A stretch of DNA of 64,000 nucleotides from Marinifilum flexuosum. Lineage in GTDB: Bacteria > Bacteroidota > Bacteroidia > Bacteroidales > Marinifilaceae. This document shows, one piece after another, positions 19,255 through 29,378 of this stretch (position 1 is the first letter of the stretch; each line of letters begins with the position of its first letter). The notes beneath the pieces were generated by a model. It made no database searches, was not told where the DNA came from, and worked only from the letters and a program-made list of their open reading frames with translations. The stretch covers positions 798,490-862,489 of the forward strand of contig NZ_RAPQ01000008.1 in assembly GCF_003610555.1 (NCBI RefSeq), in the 5' to 3' direction. Both the position numbers and the translations under genes were made by a program.

Positions 19255-19397
19255 TAAGTATAAGGTTTAATAAAAAATGCAAGCTAGGTGTTTGAACTAT
19301 TTTTTTTGAATCCTCTCAAAAAAAAACGCGGCACTTTTGTAGTTGAAACCGAGTAAGCAAAGTTTCTTTTATTAGAAAAATTTAAATTTTAAATAAC
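19255..19397 (+). promoter_or_regulatory. rpsK-rpsD spacer with A/T hairpin and weak promoter
   Basis: An inverted repeat of TTTTTTTTGA (19300-19309) and TCAAAAAAAA (19316-19325) with a 6-nt loop is followed by CACTTTTG at 19332-19339, one mismatch from TAnnTTTG. It may give an internal promoter or a regulatory structure for S4, RpoA and L17. The spacing to the nearest TTG (23 nt) is long, so the promoter is doubtful. Confidence 0.3.
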
Positions 19398-20006
19398 ATG
19401 GCTAGATATATAGGACCAAAGTCAAAAATTGCTAGAAAATTTGGTGAGCCAATTTTTGGACCTGATAAAGCATTTGAAAATAAAAATTACCCTCCAGGAC
19501 AGCACGGTAACAGCCGTCGTAGAAAAAAGATGTCTGAGTACGGGGTACAATTGAAAGAAAAGCAAAAAGCGAAATACACTTACGGTGTATTGGAGAAACA
19601 ATTCTCGAACTTATTTAAAAAGGCCGCAAGAAGTAAAGGTATTACCGGTGAAGTTTTGTTACAACTTCTTGAATGTCGTTTAGATAATGTAGTTTACAGA
19701 TTAGGTGTTGCTCCAACAAGATCAGCTGCACGTCAGTTGGTTAGCCATAAGCACGTAACAGTAAACGGACAGATCTGTAACATTCCTTCTTACTCGGTAA
19801 AAACCGGAGATATTATTGGAATTCGTGAAAAATCGAAATCTTTAGAAGTTATTACCGATTCTTTATCAACTGCCAGATATAACCAAGCATCTTGGTTGGA
19901 ATGGGATCAAACCTCTCTTAGCGGTAAGTTTCTTAACGTACCTGAAAGAACAGAAATTCCTGAAAATATCAAGGAACAGTTAATCGTTGAATTGTATTCT
20001 AAGTAA
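19398..20006 (+). CDS. rpsD: 30S ribosomal protein S4, zinc-free form
   Basis: 202 residues. The N-terminal part lacks the cysteine cluster of zinc-type S4 ([18 protein letters not shown]), so it is C-minus. The S4 RNA-binding domain is clear ([19 protein letters not shown], then [15 protein letters not shown]). S4 nucleates 30S assembly and in E. coli represses the alpha operon. Confidence 0.98.
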   Translation: MARYIGPKSKIARKFGEPIFGPDKAFENKNYPPGQHGNSRRRKKMSEYGVQLKEKQKAKYTYGVLEKQFSNLFKKAARSKGITGEVLLQLLECRLDNVVYRLGVAPTRSAARQLVSHKHVTVNGQICNIPSYSVKTGDIIGIREKSKSLEVITDSLSTARYNQASWLEWDQTSLSGKFLNVPERTEIPENIKEQLIVELYSK

Positions 20007-20027
20007 TAAATAGTTAATAAGTAATTT

Positions 20028-21020
20028 ATGGCAATTTTAGCTTTCCAAAAACCGGACAAAGTTATCATGCTCGACGCAGACGATAGATTCGGAAAATTCG
20101 AATTTCGTCCATTAGAGCCTGGATATGGTATTACAATAGGTAACGCATTAAGAAGAATTCTTCTTTCTTCTCTTGAGGGTTTCGCTATTACAACTATCAA
20201 GATTCAGGGAGTTGACCATGAGTTTTCAACTATTCCAGGAGTTATCGAAGATGTAACTGAGATGGTCCTGAACTTGAAGCAGGTACGGTTTAAACAAAGA
20301 GTTGAGGAAGTGGACAATGAATTGGTAACTGTTACCATTTCAGATCAGGAAACTTTTACAGCAGGCGATATTAACAAGTTCCTTACCGGTTTCGAAGTGT
20401 TAAATCCGGAGCTTGTAATTTGCAGAATGGATAGCTCTGCTAAATTGCAGTTAGATTTAACTATTAATAAAGGTCGAGGTTATGTACCTTCTGTTGAGAA
20501 CAAACCTGTTGATGCTGAATTTGGTGTAATTCCAATCGACTCTATTTACACTCCTATTAAGAATGTAAAATACGAAGTTGAAAACTACCGTGTAGAACAG
20601 AAAACTGACTACGAAAAGTTAATTTTCGAGATTACTACCGATGGTTCTATTCACCCTAAGGATGCGTTGAAAGAAGCTGCTAAAATTCTTATTTATCACT
20701 TCATGCTATTCTCAGATGAAAAGATCACTCTTGATTCTGATGAGAAATTTGCAAACGAAGAGTTTGATGAAGAGGTATTACACATGCGTCAGTTATTGAA
20801 GACCAAATTGGTTGACATGGATCTTTCAGTTCGTGCTTTGAACTGTTTGAAAGCTGCCGACGTTGATACTTTAGGAGACTTAGTACAGTACAACAGAAAC
20901 GATCTTCTTAAATTTAGAAACTTTGGTAAGAAATCTCTAACCGAATTAGATGATCTATTAGTATCATTGAATCTTACTTTCGGTATGGATATTTCTAAGT
21001 ACAAATTAGATAAGGAATAA
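20028..21020 (+). CDS. rpoA: RNA polymerase alpha subunit
   Basis: 330 residues. The N-terminal dimerisation domain ([21 protein letters not shown] shortened) is joined by an acidic linker to the C-terminal domain of about 70 residues ([36 protein letters not shown]) that contacts UP elements and activators. It is flanked by rpsD and rplQ as in nearly all bacteria. Confidence 0.98.
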   Translation: MAILAFQKPDKVIMLDADDRFGKFEFRPLEPGYGITIGNALRRILLSSLEGFAITTIKIQGVDHEFSTIPGVIEDVTEMVLNLKQVRFKQRVEEVDNELVTVTISDQETFTAGDINKFLTGFEVLNPELVICRMDSSAKLQLDLTINKGRGYVPSVENKPVDAEFGVIPIDSIYTPIKNVKYEVENYRVEQKTDYEKLIFEITTDGSIHPKDALKEAAKILIYHFMLFSDEKITLDSDEKFANEEFDEEVLHMRQLLKTKLVDMDLSVRALNCLKAADVDTLGDLVQYNRNDLLKFRNFGKKSLTELDDLLVSLNLTFGMDISKYKLDKE

Positions 21021-21026
21021 GGTAAA

Positions 21027-21533
21027 ATGAGACATAGAAAGAAATTTAATCACTTAGGAAGAAAGACAGCTCATAGAAAAGCTATGCTTGCAAATATGGC
21101 TTCTTCCTTGATTTTGCATAAAAGAATCTCAACTACTACTGCTAAAGCTAAAGCTTTAAAAATGTATGTTGAGCCATTGATCACCAAAAGTAAAAACGAT
21201 ACTACTCACTCAAGACGTATTGTATTTAGCTACTTAAAACAAAAAGAAGCTGTTACTGAATTGTTCAGAGAAGTATCTCCAAAAATTACTAACAGAAACG
21301 GTGGATATACTAGAATTTTAAAAACTGGTAACCGTTTAGGTGATAATGCTGAGATGTGTATTGTAGAATTAGTTGATTTCAACGAAACTTACACAACTGA
21401 GAAGAAAGCAGAAGCTAAAAAGTCTACTAGAAGAAGACGTGGTGGAAAATCTGCTGCTAAGGCAGAAGAAACTGCGGTTGAAGCTAAGGCTGAAGAGGCT
21501 ACTGAACCAAAAGAAGAAAAGGGAGAAGAATAG
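21027..21533 (+). CDS. rplQ: 50S ribosomal protein L17 with charged C-terminal tail
   Basis: 168 residues. The first ~120 are the normal L17 domain ([20 protein letters not shown]). About 45 extra residues follow, rich in Lys, Arg, Ala and Glu ([18 protein letters not shown], ending EPKEEKGEE). The tail is low complexity and probably disordered; L17 in E. coli and Bacillus ends before it. L17 lies near the tunnel exit. Last gene of the ribosomal cluster, closed by a terminator. Confidence 0.97.
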   Translation: MRHRKKFNHLGRKTAHRKAMLANMASSLILHKRISTTTAKAKALKMYVEPLITKSKNDTTHSRRIVFSYLKQKEAVTELFREVSPKITNRNGGYTRILKTGNRLGDNAEMCIVELVDFNETYTTEKKAEAKKSTRRRRGGKSAAKAEETAVEAKAEEATEPKEEKGEE

Positions 21534-21552
21534 TCTACCTTTAAATAATACT

Positions 21553-21585
21553 AAAGGGATAAAGTTTGGCTTTATCCCTTTTTTA
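21553..21585 (+). terminator. Terminator of the ribosomal protein cluster
   Basis: AAAGGGATAAAG and CTTTATCCCTTT pair with a short loop (TTTGG), and the arm ends in TTTTTT. It lies 19 nt after rplQ. Confidence 0.85.
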
Positions 21586-21732
21586 ATGCCCTAAAGATTT
21601 TTGTAACGTTTGCGTAGATTCTTGGTATGTTTTATATGCAAAAACCATTATAATTTGCTTGAAAATGTCGAAATTTAGGGTTGAAAATTAAGAAGTTAAA
21701 ATTATTTGCTATTATAATTATTTAATACGTAA

Positions 21733-23019
<1,287 letters not shown>

Positions 23020-23036
23020 TCCAATTAAGTATATAT

Positions 23037-23068
23037 AAAAAAAGGGATCCAATTGGATCCCTTTTTTT
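23037..23068. terminator. Bidirectional terminator between eno and the receiver gene
   Basis: A perfect 32-bp palindrome: seven A, GGGATCCAA, then TTGGATCCC and seven T. Because the T runs flank both ends it can serve eno on the plus strand and the convergent receiver gene on the minus strand. Confidence 0.9.
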
Positions 23069-23086
23069 ATTTCAAATATTTAGAGT

Positions 23087-23602
23087 TTAAACATACTCTT
23101 GAATTAGCTCATAAATGGTCTTGCATTGGAATGGTTTCGACAAATATACATCCATTCCTATTTCTACCGATATATCCTTATCATCAGAATAATAATTGGC
23201 AGTAAAGGCAATTATCGGAGTTGGTCTTTCAACTTCTCGGTCTTCCTCAATTTTTCGAATCCGTAAAGAAGCTTCAATACCACCCATAATAGGCATCTGC
23301 AAATCCATTAGGATAATGTCGTATTCTTCTTCCTTAAATTTTTCTACGGCCTGCTTTCCGTTTTCAGCAATATCAACTCTACCTACCTTGTTTTTCAAAT
23401 ATACCTCAAGAGTTTTTCTATTGCTTGGCTGATCTTCAACCAACAAAACTTTTACATCTTTAATGTCTTTATCAGTTTTGTTAGGATGAGTTTTAACGAT
23501 TTGAATCGATTCGATACTCTCTTCCCAATATATCTTCCTTTTAGTCTCAATGCCTATTTCTTCAAGCAGTGCAGCTAGTCTTTCATTTACCATTTTTTGC
23601 AT
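23087..23602 (-). CDS. Stand-alone response regulator (receiver domain only)
   Basis: 171 residues. Residues ~50-171 form a CheY-like receiver with the acidic pair Glu56-Asp57, phospho-acceptor Asp100 (ILMDLQMP), Thr134 (AFTA) and Lys156 (LSKPF). No output domain follows. The first ~48 residues are charged and match nothing I recognise. No kinase gene is adjacent; the sequence style (DLQMPIMGGIEASLRIR) resembles receivers at the end of hybrid kinases, so it could be a detached piece of one or a single-domain phosphorelay protein. Convergent with eno. Confidence 0.85.
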   Translation of the reverse strand: MQKMVNERLAALLEEIGIETKRKIYWEESIESIQIVKTHPNKTDKDIKDVKVLLVEDQPSNRKTLEVYLKNKVGRVDIAENGKQAVEKFKEEEYDIILMDLQMPIMGGIEASLRIRKIEEDREVERPTPIIAFTANYYSDDKDISVEIGMDVYLSKPFQCKTIYELIQEYV

Positions 23603-23767
23603 ATCATATATCCCAATGATTAATATTTAAAAATAGAAAAATTAATGTACAATTAAAAAATAGTTCTCTTAAATTAATCAACATAAAACACTTTTGTTTT
23701 CTGTATTAATTCTTAATGTATTGCATGCTAATCAATTTAAATCATGATAAACTACAAGCAATTTTTC

Positions 23768-23775
23768 TATTTTTG
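23768..23775 (+). promoter_or_regulatory. -7 element upstream of ettA
   Basis: TATTTTTG, a perfect TAnnTTTG match, 36 nt before the ettA ATG. No good -33 TTG at 19-21 nt. Confidence 0.4.
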
Positions 23776-23811
23776 CATTGATTGAATTAGATAAATTAAA
23801 AACATACGATA

Positions 23812-25500
23812 ATGTCAGACGATAAGAAGATTATATTTTCGATGATGGGGGTAAGTAAAATTTTCCCTCCTCAGAAAAAAGTATTGAATAACATCAACCT
23901 ATCATTCTTTTATGGTGCCAAAATTGGAATCATTGGTTTGAATGGTTCTGGTAAATCTACTCTGTTAAAAATTATTGCAGGATTAGAAAAATCATTCGAT
24001 GGACATGTGGTTTGGCCGAAAGAGCACACTATTGGATATTTGGAGCAGGAACCTCAGTTAGATGACAACAAAACTGTTAAAGAAATTGTTCAGGAAGGTG
24101 TGCAGGAAATTGTTCAGGTATTAGCCGACTATGAAGCTGTGAATTTAAAATTTGCTGAACCGGAAGTATTAGAAGATCCTGATAAAATGCAGGCTGTTAT
24201 GGACGAGCAAGCTGTTCTACAGGAAAAGATTGATCGATTTGATGCCTGGAACCTGGATACAAAATTGGAACGTGCAATGGATGCGCTTCGTTGCCCCGAT
24301 GGTGAAGCTTTAGTAAAGCATTTATCAGGAGGTGAGCGCAGACGTGTTGCATTGTGTCGATTATTGCTGCAGGAACCGGATATTTTATTGTTGGATGAGC
24401 CTACCAACCACTTGGATGCCGAATCGGTACAGTGGTTAGAGCAGCATCTTCATAAGTATGCTGGTACGGTAATTTGTATTACTCACGACCGTTACTTTCT
24501 GGATAATGTTGCAGGCTGGATTCTTGAGTTGGATAGAGGAGAAGGAATTCCTTGGAAAGGGAACTATACTTCTTGGTTGGATCAGAAATCGAAACGATTG
24601 GCCCAGGAGGAAAAAGTGGCTAGTAAAAGAAGAAAAACTCTTGAGCGTGAGTTGGAATGGGTTAACATGGCTCCTAAAGCTCGTCAGGCAAAGAATAAGG
24701 CTCGTTTGAAAGCTTACGATACTTTGATGAACCAGGATGTAAAACAAAAGGAAGAGAAATTGGAAATTTTTATTCCTAATGGTCCACGATTGGGTAATAA
24801 AGTGATTCATGCCAAAGAGGTTTCGAAAGGATTCGAAAACAAATTGCTATTTGAAAATTTAGAATTCGAGTTACCACCAGCAGGAATTGTTGGAGTGATT
24901 GGTCCTAATGGTGCGGGTAAAACTACATTGTTTCGTATGATTATGGACTTGGAGCAACCAAACAAAGGTACTTTTGAAGTTGGAGAAACGGTAAAGGTGG
25001 GATATGTAGATCAGCAACATGCCGATATCGATCCGGAAAAAACCGTTTACGAAGTAATTTCGGGTGGAGGAGACTTGATTTCTGTTGGTGGAAGACAGTT
25101 GAATGCACGCGCATACGTAAGCCGTTTTAATTTCTCGGGTGCCGATCAGGAAAAGAAATGTGGAGTTTTATCGGGTGGTGAAAGAAATCGCTTGCACTTG
25201 GCATTAACTTTAAAGGAAGAAGCCAATGTTCTTTTATTGGATGAGCCTACCAATGATATTGATGTAAATACACTTCGAGCATTAGAGGAAGGTTTAGAAA
25301 GTTTTGCTGGCTGTGCGGTTGTGATTTCTCACGACCGTTGGTTCCTGGATCGTGTTGCAACTCACATTTTGGCATTTGAAGGTAATTCTGAGGTGCACTA
25401 TTTTGAAGGAAGCTATTCCGATTATGAAATCAATCGCAAAAAACGTTTGGGCGACGAAGGTCCTAAGCGCATTCGATATAAAAAATTAATTGCAGATTAA
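23812..25500 (+). CDS. ettA: ABC-F protein EttA, energy-dependent translational throttle
   Basis: 562 residues, two ABC domains without membrane segments. Walker A motifs GLNGSGKST and GPNGAGKTT, signatures LSGGERRRVAL and LSGGERNRLHLAL, Walker B LLLDEPTNHLD and LLLDEPTNDID. The linker (about 240-310, rich in Lys/Arg/Glu) is the P-site tRNA interaction motif, and an arm insertion lies in the first domain. EttA binds the ribosomal E site and gates the first peptide bond according to energy state. Monocistronic, with its own -7 element and terminator. Confidence 0.95.
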   Translation: MSDDKKIIFSMMGVSKIFPPQKKVLNNINLSFFYGAKIGIIGLNGSGKSTLLKIIAGLEKSFDGHVVWPKEHTIGYLEQEPQLDDNKTVKEIVQEGVQEIVQVLADYEAVNLKFAEPEVLEDPDKMQAVMDEQAVLQEKIDRFDAWNLDTKLERAMDALRCPDGEALVKHLSGGERRRVALCRLLLQEPDILLLDEPTNHLDAESVQWLEQHLHKYAGTVICITHDRYFLDNVAGWILELDRGEGIPWKGNYTSWLDQKSKRLAQEEKVASKRRKTLERELEWVNMAPKARQAKNKARLKAYDTLMNQDVKQKEEKLEIFIPNGPRLGNKVIHAKEVSKGFENKLLFENLEFELPPAGIVGVIGPNGAGKTTLFRMIMDLEQPNKGTFEVGETVKVGYVDQQHADIDPEKTVYEVISGGGDLISVGGRQLNARAYVSRFNFSGADQEKKCGVLSGGERNRLHLALTLKEEANVLLLDEPTNDIDVNTLRALEEGLESFAGCAVVISHDRWFLDRVATHILAFEGNSEVHYFEGSYSDYEINRKKRLGDEGPKRIRYKKLIAD

Positions 25501-25507
25501 GCAGAAG

Positions 25508-25545
25508 AGGGAAGATTAAAAAAATGAATCTTCCCTTATTTTTTG
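25508..25545 (+). terminator. Terminator after ettA
   Basis: GGGAAGATT and AATCTTCCC form a 9-bp stem around a 9-nt A-rich loop, followed by TTATTTTTTG. It starts 8 nt after the ettA stop. Confidence 0.85.
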
Positions 25546-25580
25546 TAACTTAAGCTTATATTATTCTTAATAAAAATATC

Positions 25581-25934
25581 ATGAGCGAATTTGCAACACC
25601 TAGCGAAGAAAGAAATTGGGCGATGTTTTGTCATCTATCCGCATTTTCTGGATTAATTATTCCTTTCGGTAATATTATTGGGCCACTAGTTCTTTGGTCG
25701 ATGAAAAAAGAGCATTCAGCTTTGGTTGATCGAGAAGGGAAAAAGGCCTTGAATTTTCAGATTTCGATGAGTATTTACATTTTTGTTTCTGCATTTTTGG
25801 TAATCATTGGAATTGGCATATTGTTACTAATTGCACTTGGGTTAATAAATCTTATTTTTGTGGTGATGGCGGTTGTGAAAACGCTTAATGGCGAGGATTA
25901 CCAATATCCGCTCAGTATAAAAATATTAAATTGA
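25581..25934 (+). CDS. DUF4870 small membrane protein
   Basis: 117 residues. The N-terminal NWAMFCHLSAFSGLIIPFGN, the middle LVLWSMKKEHSALVDREGK and the following membrane helices are typical of DUF4870 (YtzA/Tic20-like fold). Three hydrophobic segments. The family function is not known to me. It lies between the ettA terminator and another small membrane protein. Confidence 0.8.
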   Translation: MSEFATPSEERNWAMFCHLSAFSGLIIPFGNIIGPLVLWSMKKEHSALVDREGKKALNFQISMSIYIFVSAFLVIIGIGILLLIALGLINLIFVVMAVVKTLNGEDYQYPLSIKILN

Positions 25935-26013
25935 CAAATGAAACGAACATGTAATTTTTAAGATTAAAATTACTTGAGAGTTCCATGTGACAATTGCAAG
26001 AAAATTTAAATAC

Positions 26014-26355
26014 ATGAAATCTTTCTCATTATATAAGACAATCTACTTTTTAGGGGTTGTCTTAATTTTTGTTGGTGGTTACCGATTATTTAAGAATTTT
26101 TCCTACGGTGATCTACTGTTTTCAGCTGGTATTCTTTGCTACTCGAGCGTACAGGTATTTCTGTTATTCTTTAAATCATTGGCTGATTGGAAGCTTTTTG
26201 AATACCTGAAACTAACGGTAAATGTACTGTTTCTCATAGCAATCATTCTATTGTTGATTTTGGATTTACAGGAATGGTATTATCCATTTATTTTGGGCTT
26301 ATTGATTGATTTCTTTTCAAATATCCTGAAAAGAATAAATAGACGTCCCGCGTAA
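26014..26355 (+). CDS. Small membrane protein, unknown function
   Basis: 113 residues from the ATG at 26014 (MKSFSLYKTIYFLGVVL). A GTG at 25987 would add nine residues and is less likely. It has four hydrophobic segments separated by short loops, and a short basic tail (LKRINRRPA). I do not recognise the family. It follows the DUF4870 gene by about 80 nt in the same direction and may share its transcript. Confidence 0.6.
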   Translation: MKSFSLYKTIYFLGVVLIFVGGYRLFKNFSYGDLLFSAGILCYSSVQVFLLFFKSLADWKLFEYLKLTVNVLFLIAIILLLILDLQEWYYPFILGLLIDFFSNILKRINRRPA

Positions 26356-26405
26356 TTAGGGTTAATTCCAATCCTGATTTTTTAGAGGAAGCTTAATCAT
26401 TTTCA

Positions 26406-26442
26406 AAGCTTGTTTCACCTGTTAATACAAGCTTCTTTCTTT
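26406..26442 (+). terminator. Possible terminator after the small membrane protein
   Basis: AAGCTTGT and ACAAGCTT form an 8-bp stem with a 13-nt loop, followed by CTTTCTTTC rather than a clean T run. A weak terminator or only a hairpin. Confidence 0.4.
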
Positions 26443-26474
26443 CATGCAACAATGAGAAACATTTATGGATAACT

Positions 26475-26825
26475 CTACGCCATACGCACAAAAATGAGAT
26501 CCATTCCTGGCTGGATGTGACTCTGATATAGGTTTACTTGATTTGAACGCGTGTTTTCTTGACCCAGATGTAGGAAAAGATGAGTCTGACGCGCGTCGAA
26601 ATCACATTCACCCATTTTTAGGTCAATTTTTGATGGGTTTACATTACATTTTCCCATGAAAAAGACAGCTATTTCTATGAAAATATCTCAAAAATTAGGG
26701 TAGATGTCACATTTACCTACGTCCAGGTGAGTTTTTCCTGCGTTTGGTTCATATATTTCCATGTTCGCTTCAACTTTTTCCATGTTTATCTCACCTACAC
26801 CCTAGGTAAGATATAAAGTTGTTAT
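26475..26825 (-). repeat. Decayed coding-like repeat region
   Basis: Translated on the minus strand, two short open segments share phrases: AGKTHLDVGKCDIYP in the upstream one, and MGKCNVNPSKIDLKMGECDF then ARQTHLF in the downstream one. The units (A-[GR]-[KQ]-THL, [MV]-G-[KE]-C-[DN]) recur irregularly with stop codons between them. This looks like an eroded repeat family rather than a live gene. The repeat unit cannot be fixed by eye. Confidence 0.4.
26712..26810. repeat. Imperfect inverted repeat pair
   Basis: Arm 1 is 26712-26731 (TTTACCTACGTCCAGGTGAG) and arm 2 is 26790-26810 (CTCACCTA...CTAGGTAAG). They match at both outer parts and differ in the centre, with 58 bp between. It could be a small mobile-element scar or simply two opposed repeat units. 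Confidence 0.4.
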
Positions 26826-26970
26826 TTTATATAAGAAAAGCAATCGCTAGTGATGAAACTGTTCAACTCTATAGAGAAGAGTCTTTTCGATAAATCATTT
26901 CGGCTCTTAAATTTTTAATACATATCTAAATTGTGCAGTGGTCTAACTGTGCTACTATCGAAATAATGTA

Positions 26971-26978
26971 TATTTTTG
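26971..26978 (+). promoter_or_regulatory. -7 element upstream of hisS
   Basis: TATTTTTG, a perfect TAnnTTTG match 35 nt before the hisS ATG. The -33 region has no clear TTG. Confidence 0.4.
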
Positions 26979-27013
26979 TAGATCTGATAAAAAACCAAAA
27001 TAAAGAATAAGAA

Positions 27014-28375
27014 ATGGCTCAAAAACCGTCTATTCCTAAAGGAACGAGAGATTTTTCACCAGTTGAAATGGTGAAGAGAAATTACATTTTCGATACCATT
27101 AAAGAGGTTTTTCAATTGTATGGATTTATGCCGATTGAAACACCATCAATGGAAAATCTTTCTACTCTAATGGGAAAATATGGAGAAGAAGGGGATAAAC
27201 TACTTTTTAAAGTATTGAATTCGGGAGATTTTATCTCGAAAGTGCGTGATGAACAATTGCAAGAGCGTAATTCGGTTAAGCTAACTACTAAGATTAGTGA
27301 AAAAGGTCTGCGATACGACCTAACCGTACCATTTGCTCGTTACGTTGTGCAGCATCGCAACGATATTAGTTTTCCTTTTAAGCGATACCAAATTCAACCG
27401 GTATGGAGAGCCGATCGTCCACAAAAAGGACGTTACCGTGAGTTTTATCAGTGCGATGTAGATGTAATTGGCAGCAATTCACTTTTGAATGAAGTAGAAC
27501 TAATTCAAATTGTTGACGAGGTATATCGCAGACTACAATTGAATGTGGTTGTGAAGTTAAACAACCGTAAGATTTTAGCGGGTATTGCTGAAATTATTGG
27601 TGAAGCTGAAAAAATTATAGATATCACTGTTGCTATCGATAAGCTGGATAAAATTGGTTTAGAGAATGTAAACAAGGAATTGGCAGAAAAAGGAGTATCA
27701 GCGAAAGCTATAGAAACTTTGCAACCAATTATTTTGTTATCAGGTACCAATGCCGAAAAAGCTGCAAAATTGAAAGAACTTTTAGCTGGTTCGGAAGTTG
27801 GAATGAAGGGGATCGAGGAATTGGAGACAGTATTCAACTACCTTGATAGCTTAAATGTTGAAACTGAAGTTGAATTGGATTTAACGCTTGCCAGGGGATT
27901 GAACTACTATACCGGAGCCATTTTCGAAGTAAAATCGAAAGACATGGAGTTTGGCAGTATTACTGGTGGAGGTCGTTACGACGATTTGACTGGTATTTTT
28001 GGATTGAAAGATGTTTCTGGAGTAGGTATTTCTTTTGGTGCCGATCGTATTTACGATGTGTTGGAGCAAATGAATAAATTTCCTGAAGAAACTGCTGCAA
28101 CAACTAAAGTATTATTCATCAATTTTGGCGAAAAAGAGGAGCTATTCTGTTTACCTGTTCTTTCAAAACTGAGAGCTAATGGAATTAATGCAGAAATTTA
28201 TCCGGCATCGCAGAAAATGAAAAAGCAAATGACTTATGCCAACAATAAAAATATTCCTTACGTGATTATGGTTGGAGAGACTGAAATGGAAGAAGGAGTT
28301 GTGAGCTTGAAGAATATGGAAACTGGAGATCAGGAAAAATTAACTCCGGAACAATTGATTGAAAAGTTGGCCTAA
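27014..28375 (+). CDS. hisS: Histidyl-tRNA synthetase
   Basis: 453 residues, class II synthetase. Class II motif 2 is in [18 protein letters not shown]; the histidine-specific [13 protein letters not shown] and GGGRYDDL segments and the C-terminal anticodon-binding domain (from about 365) are present. It charges tRNA-His. Monocistronic, between its own -7 element and a strong terminator. Confidence 0.97.
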   Translation: MAQKPSIPKGTRDFSPVEMVKRNYIFDTIKEVFQLYGFMPIETPSMENLSTLMGKYGEEGDKLLFKVLNSGDFISKVRDEQLQERNSVKLTTKISEKGLRYDLTVPFARYVVQHRNDISFPFKRYQIQPVWRADRPQKGRYREFYQCDVDVIGSNSLLNEVELIQIVDEVYRRLQLNVVVKLNNRKILAGIAEIIGEAEKIIDITVAIDKLDKIGLENVNKELAEKGVSAKAIETLQPIILLSGTNAEKAAKLKELLAGSEVGMKGIEELETVFNYLDSLNVETEVELDLTLARGLNYYTGAIFEVKSKDMEFGSITGGGRYDDLTGIFGLKDVSGVGISFGADRIYDVLEQMNKFPEETAATTKVLFINFGEKEELFCLPVLSKLRANGINAEIYPASQKMKKQMTYANNKNIPYVIMVGETEMEEGVVSLKNMETGDQEKLTPEQLIEKLA

Positions 28376-28392
28376 AATGGCTTAAAATATAT

Positions 28393-28419
28393 AAGGGCTG
28401 TCGATTGACAGCCCTTTTT
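28393..28419 (+). terminator. Terminator after hisS
   Basis: AAGGGCTGTC, loop GATT, GACAGCCCTT then TTT. It starts 18 nt after the hisS stop and faces the convergent Spy-like gene. Confidence 0.9.
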
Positions 28420-28426
28420 GTATTGC

Positions 28427-28912
28427 TTAATTTCTTTCGCGTCGCCCCATATGACGGCCTTTTTCTTTGATTTTTCGTAATAACATGCCCTGGAATTTTT
28501 TCTCGGCATGATAAAGTTCCAAGACCTTTTTTATGGGAAGTATCTTTTTAAACTTCTCGTGATATTCCTTATTCAATTTAGCATCTTTAATTCGATACTC
28601 AATCATATCATCACTAATTTGAACCAGTTCTTTCTCGGGAAGGCTCTCTAAACCATTTCTGATTTTGTGAAACAATACTCTTCCTTCCTGTCTAAGTTGT
28701 TCTTTTTTATTTTCCAATTCATTGTAAACAGGCCAGAACAATTGGGCTTCCTCAGGAGTTAATTCCAGTCGTTGAGTAATGAATGATACTTTCTGCGCTT
28801 GAATTTCCTTGTACATTCTGCCATGGCCTTCACCTTTTCCTTTACCATGTTGAGCATTAACCGACAAACAAAATGTCAGTAATATAGATATTGATAGGAT
28901 TAATCGGTTCAT
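28427..28912 (-). CDS. Exported Spy/CpxP-like protein
   Basis: 161 residues with a signal peptide (LILSISILLTFCLSVNA, then Gln-His) and a Gly/Lys/His-rich start of the mature part. The segment LTPEEAQLFWPVYNELENKK resembles the LTxxQ helices of periplasmic Spy/CpxP and zinc-resistance proteins; the rest is charged, helical and basic at the end. Last gene of a three-gene operon after an ECF sigma factor and a membrane protein, so it may sense or buffer envelope or metal stress. Function inferred only. Confidence 0.7.
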   Translation of the reverse strand: MNRLILSISILLTFCLSVNAQHGKGKGEGHGRMYKEIQAQKVSFITQRLELTPEEAQLFWPVYNELENKKEQLRQEGRVLFHKIRNGLESLPEKELVQISDDMIEYRIKDAKLNKEYHEKFKKILPIKKVLELYHAEKKFQGMLLRKIKEKGRHMGRRERN

Positions 28913-28922
28913 ATTTCAATAA

Positions 28923-29312
28923 TTATAAGTTCGCCAATAATTCATCGGTTGCGATATCGTAATCCGAAAGATACTCAATAATTTCATCCGAAGAAGTTTC
29001 GGACATGTTGTCAAAGAAGAAATCAGATTCAACATTTTCTGTGTTTACAGTACTGCTGTCTTCTATTTGTGAAATTGGTTGATTTTGAAAATCAGTAGGA
29101 ACTGCAGTAGTCAAAATCAATTTTGCTACAAATACAAATGCAAGTACACTAGCAGCCATCCACATATATGGTTTCAGAATTTGAATCAAATTCTTCTCCT
29201 TTGGATTCTCTTCCTTTTCTATTCTTTCATTAATTCGATCACTTAGGTTCTCGAAATAATTTTCAGGAACTTTAAATGGTTGATCTTTCTTCATATCCGA
29301 CAGATTATTCAT
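28923..29312 (-). CDS. Membrane protein, candidate anti-sigma factor
   Basis: 129 residues from the ATG at 29312 (MNNLSDMKKDQPFKVPENYF); an ATG at 29345 would add 11 residues. The cytoplasmic N-terminal part (VPENYFENLSDRINERIE) is followed by one membrane helix (WMAASVLAFVFVAKLIL) and an acidic C-terminal part. The PENYF motif is common in small proteins next to ECF sigma genes in Bacteroidota. It lies between the sigma gene and the Spy-like gene, so anti-sigma is the most likely role. No zinc-binding HxxxCxxC motif is visible. Confidence 0.65.
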   Translation of the reverse strand: MNNLSDMKKDQPFKVPENYFENLSDRINERIEKEENPKEKNLIQILKPYMWMAASVLAFVFVAKLILTTAVPTDFQNQPISQIEDSSTVNTENVESDFFFDNMSETSSDEIIEYLSDYDIATDELLANL

Positions 29313-29378
29313 GATTCGTATATTTTTTAGACTGTCAAAATTCAATTTGGTTTAATCGCTATAGCTGAATTAATATTG

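Larger units (their letters stand above)
26356..27013. other. 658-bp gene-poor stretch before hisS
   Basis: No convincing gene. In order it holds a hairpin at 26406-26434, a decayed protein-like repeat region on the minus strand (about 26475-26825), an inverted repeat pair at 26712-26810, and the hisS -7 element at 26971. It is the largest gap in the window. The base composition of the repeat region is slightly richer in GC than its flanks. Confidence 0.6.

Noticed and set aside
26475-26657. 60-codon minus-strand open frame (MGKCNVNP...) as a real gene
   Set aside because: It is repeat-like, preceded by a similar broken segment with stops, and has no promoter or gene partner. I treat it as part of a decayed repeat region.
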